Of a DNA stretch of 5,002 nucleotides, positions 1 to 5,002 are shown piece by piece (position 1 is the first letter of the stretch; every line of letters begins with the position of its first letter). Source of the stretch: an uncultured Lachnospiraceae bacterium (lineage in GTDB: Bacteria; Bacillota; Clostridia; Lachnospirales; Lachnospiraceae); assembly GCA_902767065.1 (NCBI GenBank), contig CACXFW010000429.1, forward strand, positions 1-5,002, given 5' to 3'. The translations under genes were made by a program, and so were the position numbers. The notes beneath the pieces are model-generated. The model did no database searches, had not been told where the DNA came from, and was given only the letters and a program-made list of their open reading frames with translations.

Positions 1-268
1 ATGTGGGCATCAACGACCGACGATAACGCAGTGTATGAGCAATCAGACAAGCGAATGTGCCAGTTAATTAATATTCGGGGTACTAGCCACGGTTGATTAC
101 GGGAGAATATATAAGCATGATCTGGCGGATCTGGAACCGTATGGTCGTTCAGAGGGAGTAACACTGGCGATATCAAAGGATATCTCTGATAGACTGGCAC
201 TGATTTCAACCTGGGAAGCTGAGGGGCGTTATGGCACACATATTGTTGTCAGAACAGGATTACTATAG
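1..268 (+). pseudogene. Decayed C-terminal remnant of an unidentified gene
   Basis: Two overlapping open frames seem to form one broken coding sequence. The first is open from base 1 to the TGA at 94-96 and includes the residues DDNAVYEQSDKRMCQL. The second, shifted by one base, is open from 68 to the TAG at 266-268 and reads in part VDYGRIYKHDLADLEPYG and later RYGTHIVVRTGLL. The second frame has no start codon with a ribosome site near its beginning, and its amino-acid composition looks like real protein. A one-base insertion or deletion around 60-90 would join the two into one C-terminal fragment of about 88 residues. I do not recognise the family. The ATG at base 1 may be internal, because the window cuts the gene. 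It could also be non-coding sequence that happens to be open. Confidence 0.3.
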
Positions 269-277
269 AAGAGACTC

Positions 278-306
278 TTGCAATCCGGGACATCTAACTG
301 TATAGT
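278..306 (+). promoter_or_regulatory. Candidate sigma-A promoter for the GH51 gene
   Basis: A -35 box TTGCAA (278-283) is followed after exactly 17 bases by a -10 box TATAGT (301-306). They match the consensus at 4 of 6 and 5 of 6 positions. Transcription would start near 312-314 and give a leader of about 37 bases before the ATG at 350. The leader carries a strong ribosome site. This placement also argues against the upstream ATG at 320, which would lie only a few bases into the transcript. No clear operator palindrome was found around it. Confidence 0.5.
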
Positions 307-336
307 GCAAAGATAAAGGATGCAACAGGAAGAGGG

Positions 337-343
337 AAGGAGG
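337..343 (+). promoter_or_regulatory. Shine-Dalgarno site that decides the GH51 start
   Basis: AAGGAGG at 337-343 is a near-perfect ribosome site. The ATG at 350 lies six bases downstream, which is ideal spacing. The in-frame ATG at 344 directly abuts the site, and the in-frame ATG at 320 lies upstream of it. The choice of 350 as start rests on this. Confidence 0.75.
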
Positions 344-349
344 ATGTCA

Positions 350-2437
350 ATGAGTATTTCGATCACTTTGAATGAACGGAAAAAGCATGAAGTCAGTCCG
401 CATCTGTATGGTATCTTTTATGAGGATATCAATTTCAGCTGCGATGGCGGCATCAACGCCAACATGGTCATGAACTACAGCTTTGAGGGCGTGTTTCTTG
501 ACAGAAAGACAGAGAGCAGGATCATCGACCCGCTTCGGGGATGGACTTTCACCGGGAAAGAGATCACCAGTGAAACGGAGGATCCGCTGAATGAAAACAG
601 CAGATATGCCCGCCTGAGTGTTGAAGGCGAGGCAGAACTTACCAACCTGGGCTTTAACGGAGACAAGGCCTATGCCAAGAAGGGAGCCATGTCGATTCTT
701 CCCGGGAACAGCTATCTGTTTGAATGCTGGATGCGCTGCAGAGATTTCTCCGGAGAGATCCTGGTGGATGTACTTGCCGATGACGGAAGCGCATTGACGA
801 AGACTGTTACCGTCGCTTCTTCGGAAGGGAGCTGGACGAAAGTCCTGGCGAAGACAGAAGGAATTGCGGAAGGATACGGCCGTCTGCGCATCCGGCTTCG
901 TGGAAACGGAGCAGTGGACCTGGACTGCGTTTCCTTCATGAACGCAGATTATTGGAACAGCTCTGATCCGAAGTATCAATATGGAAAGTTCAGAAAAGAC
1001 CTGATCCAGGCAATCGCAGATCTGAAGCCTGCATTCGTAAGATTCCCCGGCGGATGCATCGTGGAAGGAAAGTATCTGGACAACGGCTATAACTGGAAGA
1101 ATACGATCGGCGAACTGTATGAGAGAAAGAGCGATTATAATCTCTGGTCAGAAGATATGCCGACCGGTTCCTACAACCAGTCCTATCAGATCGGCTTCTA
1201 TGAATATTTCTGCCTGTGTGAAGACATTGGCGCAAAGCCGCTGCCTACGCTGAATGTCGGACTTGCCTGCCAGATCCGCTCCATGCAAAGAGGCGAGGCG
1301 ACGTGCCCGAACATTCCGGTGGACAGTCCCGGGTTTCAGACCGTCATCGACAGCTATCTGGATCTGATCGAATTTGCGACCGGTGATCCGGAAAAGAGCG
1401 GGTGGGCTGCAAAGAGAGCTGCCATGGGCCATCCGGAACCCTTCGTGCTTGACCGCATCGGCATTGGAAATGAACAGTACGCGGATACCTATTATGAAAG
1501 ATACAGGATCATCGAGAAAGCGATCCATGATCAGTATCCGGATATGATCTGCATCTTCTGCGCAGGAGTTCATCCTTTTAACATCGAAGTGATGGGAGCG
1601 CCGGGACTTGGCAGAGTCTATGAGGAAGCGCGCAAGTATAAGAATATCCTGGTGGATGAGCACTCCTACCATTCCACTGACTGGTTCGAGCAGATGAGCA
1701 CCCGCTTCGATGAGTATGACCGCGAAGGCCCGGGCGTCTTCTTCGGCGAGTATTCCGCGAATGGGCTGCTTGGGCCGATTGGCAATCCGACAAACCCGGA
1801 AGAGGCAAGTGAACTGATGAAGGCTATGGCCGAAGAGGCGCTCGGCAGCGATGAGGATATGGTCGTTTCCAGCACCCAGACGGCAGCAGGCGGCAGCAAT
1901 CAGTATAAAACGGCGCTTGCGGAAGCGGCATTTTTGACCGGCGTGGAGCGCAACAGTGATATTGTCATCCAGACCAGCTATGCGCCGCTTTACAACCTGG
2001 CGGAATGCGATCAGTGGATGCATAACCTGATCGATTTCAACCCGAAGACCGTGGCATATACTTCCAACTATTTCGTACAGAAACTGTTCTCCAATTATCT
2101 TGGGACGGAGTATGTGGGATTCGATGACACTCTTCCGGAGCACGTATTTGCTTGTGTCACGGAAGATGAAGATGCTTATTACCTGAAGCTTGTGAATACC
2201 GGAGATCTGGAAGACGAGGCGCAGATCGCTTTCCCGCAGGGGATCAGCAGTGCTGCCGGTGAGATCATGCAAAGCAATGATCTCACCCTGCGCAACGGAC
2301 TGGGATTCTATGGTGAAACCGATTACCGGATCGTGCCACACAAGACCGGCGCTGCAGTGGAAGGAAACTGCTTGAAAGTTGATGTCAGGGCGCACTCTGT
2401 CCTGGCGCTGAAGATCAGCAAGAATCCCCACGAATGA
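350..2437 (+). CDS. GH51 alpha-L-arabinofuranosidase with internal CBM
   Basis: This is a family GH51 alpha-N-arabinofuranosidase (EC 3.2.1.55) of 695 residues. The family removes terminal arabinofuranose from arabinan, arabinoxylan or arabinogalactan fragments with retention of configuration. Numbered from the ATG at 350, the N-terminal strand region carries HLYGIFYEDINFSCDGGINA (about 18-37). An inserted jelly-roll region at about 65-195 resembles CBM4/9 modules. The (beta/alpha)8 barrel follows, with the RFPGG motif (231-235), the acid/base glutamate in GIGNEQ (E375), the conserved DEH (436-438) and the nucleophile in FFGEYSANG (E467). A C-terminal beta domain runs to about 690. The length fits CBM-bearing GH51 enzymes, and both catalytic residues are present. 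No signal peptide is visible, so the enzyme is probably cytoplasmic and acts on imported oligosaccharides. It has its own promoter candidate; no transporter or regulator lies in view. GH51 also contains endoglucanases, but the motifs favour arabinofuranosidase. Confidence 0.95.
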   Translation: MSISITLNERKKHEVSPHLYGIFYEDINFSCDGGINANMVMNYSFEGVFLDRKTESRIIDPLRGWTFTGKEITSETEDPLNENSRYARLSVEGEAELTNLGFNGDKAYAKKGAMSILPGNSYLFECWMRCRDFSGEILVDVLADDGSALTKTVTVASSEGSWTKVLAKTEGIAEGYGRLRIRLRGNGAVDLDCVSFMNADYWNSSDPKYQYGKFRKDLIQAIADLKPAFVRFPGGCIVEGKYLDNGYNWKNTIGELYERKSDYNLWSEDMPTGSYNQSYQIGFYEYFCLCEDIGAKPLPTLNVGLACQIRSMQRGEATCPNIPVDSPGFQTVIDSYLDLIEFATGDPEKSGWAAKRAAMGHPEPFVLDRIGIGNEQYADTYYERYRIIEKAIHDQYPDMICIFCAGVHPFNIEVMGAPGLGRVYEEARKYKNILVDEHSYHSTDWFEQMSTRFDEYDREGPGVFFGEYSANGLLGPIGNPTNPEEASELMKAMAEEALGSDEDMVVSSTQTAAGGSNQYKTALAEAAFLTGVERNSDIVIQTSYAPLYNLAECDQWMHNLIDFNPKTVAYTSNYFVQKLFSNYLGTEYVGFDDTLPEHVFACVTEDEDAYYLKLVNTGDLEDEAQIAFPQGISSAAGEIMQSNDLTLRNGLGFYGETDYRIVPHKTGAAVEGNCLKVDVRAHSVLALKISKNPHE

Positions 2438-2523
2438 GATGGACTGCCGCTTCGCCCGTGTGTCAGTGATGCCGCCTGCCGCGCAGCAGCTGATTTCATG
2501 ACGCGGCCGCCGCATCAGTTCGG

Positions 2524-2558
2524 TACCGGCTGACGGAAAACAGTTCCGCCAGCCGGTA
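2524..2558 (+). terminator. Long hairpin after the GH51 gene, possible terminator
   Basis: TACCGGCTGACGGAA (2524-2538) pairs with TTCCGCCAGCCGGTA (2544-2558) at 14 of 15 positions, around a five-base loop. It lies 86 bases past the GH51 stop codon. No T-run follows on either strand, so it is not a classical intrinsic terminator. It may protect the 3' end of the mRNA, or assist termination. The rest of the gap from 2438 to 2523 is GC-rich and shows no gene. Confidence 0.4.
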
Positions 2559-2576
2559 TCATCCGGGAACATGGAA

Positions 2577-2584
2577 AAATGAGA
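2577..2584. repeat. Left copy of 8-bp target-site duplication
   Basis: AAATGAGA directly abuts the left GTAA end of the palindromic insertion. The same eight bases directly abut its right end at 2653-2660. An exact eight-base direct repeat at both borders of an inverted-repeat element is the mark of transposition. Confidence 0.8.
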
Positions 2585-2652
2585 GTAACTATTCAGCACC
2601 CCCATTGCTCAGAACACTTCGTGTTCTTCGCTGTGAGGTGCTGAATAATTAC
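2585..2652. mobile_element. 68-bp MITE, probably IS66-type
   Basis: The terminal inverted repeats are GTAACTATTCAGCACC (2585-2600) and GGTGCTGAATAATTAC (2637-2652), which pair at 15 of 16 positions. Inside is a second perfect hairpin, AGAACAC-TTC-GTGTTCT (2611-2627), joined to the outer stem by a partly paired stretch (about 2603-2608 with 2630-2635). The element is flanked by the exact 8-bp duplication AAATGAGA and encodes nothing. The IS66 family is known for termini beginning GTAA and for 8-bp target duplications, so a non-autonomous IS66 derivative is the best fit; this family link is inference from the ends alone. Its first 51 bases recur exactly at 4921-4971. It lies between the GH51 gene and the hydrolase remnant, where the RNA would fold into a long hairpin. 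It has no T-run to make it a standard terminator. Confidence 0.75.
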
Positions 2653-2660
2653 AAATGAGA
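2653..2660. repeat. Right copy of 8-bp target-site duplication
   Basis: AAATGAGA here is identical to 2577-2584 and directly follows the TTAC end of the element. It contains the TGA that closes the hydrolase reading frame on its upstream side. Confidence 0.8.
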
Positions 2661-3282
2661 AGCATATCAGGCTGATATTGCTACAATCCAGGCCGGGGAC
2701 ATTTACGGAAATAATATCGTTGAACTCTACAATCCGCTGAACTATATCGGCGCGGAGGAAACGAACGATCCCACCTGGACGAGAATCCTGATGGGCGCTT
2801 CGGAAGGCGATATATCCATGATGAATTCCCTGAACCTGCAGATCGCATGGCTGAACGCAGGGACGGATGCCCGGATCGAGTGGCAATGGAACGGCGGCCA
2901 TGTACCATCCGAGATCTTTGGTGATTCCTTTGCGCTCTATGTGGATATGATGTACGGGGAGTATGTCGACGGGGCTGTGAAGATCACAAAAGAAACGTCA
3001 GAAGGCCAGACCTCGAACGGGACGCAGGAAGAACCGACCGGAACCGATCTTTCCGACTGGGTCAGCTACCACGAAGAACATGGCATCGAAATGATGCTTA
3101 CAGGAGCAGCGGCCTACAGGACATCAGGAGCGAGCAAGGCAACTCCGGGATTTGATGTAATGGATTACGGCCAGGAGGACTATGTATTCGGCAGTACAGA
3201 TGCTGATGCGCGGCATTGGGACCAATATGTGCTTAAGGTGTTAGAGGAAAATGCAGATACCCTGTCAAAACTCTTTGATTGA
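2659..3282 (+). pseudogene. Headless alpha/beta hydrolase fragment, tannase/feruloyl-esterase-like
   Basis: The frame is open from 2659 (after a TGA at 2656-2658) to the TGA at 3280-3282. Its first ATG is at 2791, inside conserved sequence and without a ribosome site, so a 163-residue product from there would be an artefact of truncation. The front part (ELYNPLNYIG, then WTRILMGASEGD and WQWNGGHVPSE) resembles the C-terminal catalytic block of tannase/feruloyl-esterase-type alpha/beta hydrolases. GD (D7 counted from 2791) and GGH (H37) are the likely Asp and His of the triad. The N-terminal half with the nucleophile serine is absent. A polar linker (about 2992-3054) is followed by a segment with GFDVMDYGQEDYVFG and ARHW (to the stop). 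In the family this segment usually lies before the Asp/His block, so the order seems permuted. The family call is from memory of motifs; the activity is almost surely lost. Confidence 0.6.
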
Positions 3283-3318
3283 TTACGCGATTCGCCGGAA
3301 AAGTGAGGGATGGGATGA

Positions 3319-4203
3319 ATGGATGAATTAATGGAGGAAAGGCTGAGCCGCATAGCTGAAATGGAGGGGCGGTTCAACAGGATCAAAGCATGGTTAAAAG
3401 ATGAATCATCAGAATCCGTTGAAGAGGACGTAAGGGCTTTGGACGCCTACTACCGGTCGCCTTTGTGGCGCGCGGATTTCGAAGCTGATAAGGCCGGGGA
3501 GATTCCGCCTGACCTTCCGCGGGGTGTTCTTTCTGAGGATGCCGTGTATTGCGCTTTGACAGACTATGAAGACAGGCAGAGATCAAAGTATCGTGTGTAT
3601 GATGACCGGCTTGTCAGGATTACAGACAGATGGGGAAAGACAATCACTGGTATCGCGTATACACTGCCAGTGGGCTATTGTCTGCATGAGTATGACCGTG
3701 AGGAAGAAGGAATCCAGATCGGGATGTGTGTGATCTTTGATTCGGACATAGTCAGGATACAGGAATTGCCAGACATGAAGATACTCCGCGCGACAAAAGT
3801 CTGGCAGCAGGCGGGAGCCTATTATGTTCGTATTCAGGCAATGGCAAAGAAACATCATATCACGCTGAGGCAGGAGTTTGACGAGCACGATGGCCCTGGG
3901 ACAAAATACATCGTTGTGACAGATCATGACTTCCCGATTGCTACCGCCCGGATGTATCCTCTGGATCACAAAAGCATGATGATCGGAAGGGTTGTCGTCC
4001 TGCCTCAGTATCGGCGTCAGGGAATCGGGACAATGGTTGTGAATGCCTGCGAGGAATGGGCGGAAGAACTGTGCTTTTCAAAAACCGTGGTCGAAAGCCG
4101 GGACAACAAAGTCGAATTCTATGAACAGATGGGCTATGAAATCTGCGGGGATGCTGCGGATGGGGAAACATTTCGCTGTGTCAGGATGGAGAAAGACCTG
4201 TGA
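3319..4203 (+). CDS. DUF4298-GNAT fusion, putative N-acetyltransferase
   Basis: The protein has 294 residues in three parts. Residues 5-86 match DUF4298: a charged helical start, then YYRSPLWRADFEADKAGEIP and PRGVLSEDAVY. Residues 96-150 form a beta-rich segment (RITDRWGKTITGIAYTLP, then HEYDREEEGIQIG) that recalls small SH3- or Sm-like barrels; this is a weak call. Residues 165-292 are a GNAT domain with the acetyl-CoA loop R232-R-Q-G-I-G237 after the VVVLP strand, and the late motif VEFYEQMGYE (265-274). GNAT enzymes move an acetyl group from acetyl-CoA to an amine; the substrate cannot be read here. The ATG at 3319 is chosen because GAGGGA (3305-3310) lies eight bases upstream; the ATG at 3331 has no such site. 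The protein is soluble, with no signal peptide. It is 36 bases after the hydrolase remnant and 30 bases before the membrane gene, with which it may form an operon. Confidence 0.85.
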   Translation: MDELMEERLSRIAEMEGRFNRIKAWLKDESSESVEEDVRALDAYYRSPLWRADFEADKAGEIPPDLPRGVLSEDAVYCALTDYEDRQRSKYRVYDDRLVRITDRWGKTITGIAYTLPVGYCLHEYDREEEGIQIGMCVIFDSDIVRIQELPDMKILRATKVWQQAGAYYVRIQAMAKKHHITLRQEFDEHDGPGTKYIVVTDHDFPIATARMYPLDHKSMMIGRVVVLPQYRRQGIGTMVVNACEEWAEELCFSKTVVESRDNKVEFYEQMGYEICGDAADGETFRCVRMEKDL

Positions 4204-4233
4204 CTGATTCATGACAGGGACAGGAAAAAAACT

Positions 4234-4782
4234 ATGGCTTTGGAAAGAATGATGGACACTGTGTGCCTTATTGCGTCTTTAGGGCTCCTGTATCTGCTGC
4301 CTCACAGAATCAGCATACTGTTTTATCTGCTTTTGGGAATCTCAGTTTTTCTGTTCTGCATCGGTTTTTTTCGCCTTATCGCTACCATCGATGAACCTTC
4401 TTTCCCTGAAACGGCATATTTGACCGGACTTACTTTCGTGGTTGGGGGCATGGCGGTAAATGCCTGTGGGATATATGGTATCTATTCAGGCCGGGGAAGT
4501 GGGCGGAGTATTATGATCGCTACAGTAACGCTGATAGAAGCGTTGGTCCTGTACTCCATGGCAGGAGGCCTGATAAAATCATCTGTCGTGAAAAAAGTGG
4601 TTACGATCATATACCGGATCGCAGCCGTTCTTCTGATCGCTCTGGGGATCGGTTTGATTATTCAGGAGCAGTTCAGTGAGAGAACGGTGATTCTGGGAAC
4701 GATGCTTCTTGTCGAGGCTGTATGCTTATGGAAGATCAGATTTGAGAAGGCACAATTCAAAGGAGGAACGCAGGCAAGATAG
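4234..4782 (+). CDS. Six-helix membrane protein, possible sensor-kinase N-terminal half
   Basis: The 182-residue product is strongly hydrophobic. Likely membrane helices lie at about 8-23, 26-50, 61-84, 91-113, 121-143 and 150-168, followed by a short basic tail. AGGA at 4222-4225 lies eight bases before the ATG at 4234, which supports this start. The family is not recognised. The six-helix pattern would fit a small DUF308/HdeD-like protein, or the sensor domain of an AgrC-like kinase. The second idea is raised by what follows: a one-base shift near the AAAGGAGG at 4759-4766 leads into a frame that continues past the stop codon with helical, charged sequence. No ligand-binding or catalytic motif is visible in the protein itself. 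It may be co-transcribed with the acetyltransferase gene 30 bases upstream. Confidence 0.7.
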   Translation: MALERMMDTVCLIASLGLLYLLPHRISILFYLLLGISVFLFCIGFFRLIATIDEPSFPETAYLTGLTFVVGGMAVNACGIYGIYSGRGSGRSIMIATVTLIEALVLYSMAGGLIKSSVVKKVVTIIYRIAAVLLIALGIGLIIQEQFSERTVILGTMLLVEAVCLWKIRFEKAQFKGGTQAR

Positions 4783-4906
4783 CACTCTGCAGATACAGTA
4801 TGAGGAATTATTTCTTTCAATGAGACAGAACAGACTGGCCTCCCACATTGAAGCTTAGCGGCTCGATGGAGAGAACATCTGCTTATTGACAGGAAAAAGA
4901 CTCTGA
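4760..4906 (+). pseudogene. Possible frameshifted continuation of the membrane gene
   Basis: One base out of frame with the membrane gene, an open stretch runs through the gene's stop codon and reads EERRQDSTLQIQ, then YEELFLSMRQNRLASHIEA, then a TAG at 4856-4858. The same frame then reads RLDGENICLLTGKRL up to a TGA at 4904-4906. The amphipathic helix with SMRQNR and HIEA vaguely recalls the dimerisation/H-box region that follows the six-helix sensor in GHKL-type histidine kinases. The usual RHD motif is not there and no ATPase domain follows. If real, this is the stump of a kinase broken by a frameshift, a stop codon and loss of its 3' part. It has no start codon with a ribosome site of its own. 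It may also be plain intergenic sequence. Confidence 0.25.
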
Positions 4907-4920
4907 TATATAAAAAAAAA

Positions 4921-5002
4921 GTAACTATTCAGCACCCCCATTGCTCAGAACACTTCGTGTTCTTCGCTGTGGGCGGACAGAGCGGTTTCACCGCTTGTCC
5001 GC
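4921..5002. mobile_element. Second IS66-type element end, cut by window
   Basis: Bases 4921-4971 are identical to 2585-2635 of the MITE: the GTAACTATTCAGCACC terminus, the spacer and the hairpin at 4947-4963. From 4972 the sequence differs and enters another hairpin, then the window ends. This is either a longer relative of the MITE or one end of a full-length insertion sequence. Nine A bases (4912-4920) precede it, so the target duplication would be AAAAAAAA if it is also eight bases. On the - strand, the frame from 5001 down to a TGA at 4945-4947 is open, which leaves room for the C-terminus of an element-encoded protein. That reading is weak, because the same bases form hairpins. Confidence 0.65.
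4973..5002. repeat. Bulged 13-bp hairpin inside the second element
   Basis: GCGGACA (4973-4979) and AGCGGT (4981-4986) pair with ACCGCT (4990-4995) and TGTCCGC (4996-5002), around a TTC loop and with G4980 bulged out. All 13 pairs are Watson-Crick. It replaces the simple right terminus seen in the MITE and uses the same TTC loop as the hairpin at 4947-4963. Confidence 0.7.

Noticed and set aside
320..349. Longer GH51 start at ATG 320 or ATG 344
   Set aside because: The AAGGAGG at 337-343 lies downstream of ATG 320 and touches ATG 344. Only ATG 350 has proper spacing, and the promoter candidate puts the transcript start almost at 320.
2438..2523. Small gene in the GC-rich gap after GH51
   Set aside because: The open frames are short, with compositions dominated by Ala, Arg and Pro, and none has a start codon with a ribosome site.
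1148..2605. Long open frame of 485 codons on the - strand, antisense to the GH51 gene
   Set aside because: It lies opposite a clear enzyme gene with intact motifs, has no recognisable domain, and starts inside the mobile element. It is a by-product of codon bias on the coding strand.
2585..2652. Palindrome as a simple intrinsic terminator
   Set aside because: No T-run follows on either strand. The exact 8-bp flanking duplication and the second copy at 4921 show that it is a transposed element.
4820..4858. Short ORF of 12 codons starting at ATG 4820
   Set aside because: It has no ribosome site at usable distance and is part of a longer open stretch that better fits a frameshifted continuation of the membrane gene.
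4912..4920. Run of nine A bases as the tail of a - strand terminator
   Set aside because: The next bases to the right are the element's GTAA terminus, whose nearest hairpin (4947-4963) is too far from the run, and no - strand gene ends here within view.
2585..4971. Two 51-bp repeats as CRISPR repeats
   Set aside because: There are only two copies, 2.3 kb apart, with genes between them, no spacers of regular length and no cas genes.

Overview
The window looks like a piece of a chromosome from a gut or rumen Clostridia bacterium, most likely Lachnospiraceae. The reasons are a GC content near 50 %, strong AGGAGG-type ribosome sites, a GH51 arabinofuranosidase with an internal carbohydrate-binding module, a DUF4298-GNAT fusion, and a remnant that resembles tannase/feruloyl-esterase hydrolases of that group. 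This assignment rests on protein flavour only. All convincing genes are on the + strand.

Layout. Bases 1-268 hold two overlapping open frames that look like the decayed end of an unidentified gene. A good sigma-A-type promoter (278-306) and a strong Shine-Dalgarno sequence lead into an intact GH51 alpha-L-arabinofuranosidase (350-2437). A GC-rich gap follows, with a long hairpin (2524-2558). Next comes a 68-bp palindromic insertion (2585-2652) with 16-bp terminal inverted repeats that start GTAA and a perfect 8-bp target duplication on each side. It has the form of a MITE of the IS66 type. Immediately downstream is a headless fragment of an alpha/beta hydrolase (2659-3282), whose segments appear to be in permuted order. 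Then come an intact DUF4298-GNAT protein (3319-4203) and a six-helix membrane protein (4234-4782). The latter may be the sensor half of a frameshifted histidine kinase. The window closes with a second copy of 51 bp of the mobile element (from 4921), which runs into a new hairpin and off the edge.

How the parts relate. The arabinofuranosidase has its own promoter and probably trims arabinose from imported hemicellulose or pectin oligosaccharides in the cytoplasm. The hydrolase remnant may come from an enzyme acting on phenolic esters of plant cell walls, which would fit an old polysaccharide-use locus, but it is broken. The GNAT protein and the membrane protein are 30 bases apart and may be co-transcribed; no shared task can be read from them. 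Overall this is an intact carbohydrate gene in a region of gene decay and small mobile-element insertions. I see no defence system, phage, CRISPR array or RNA gene.
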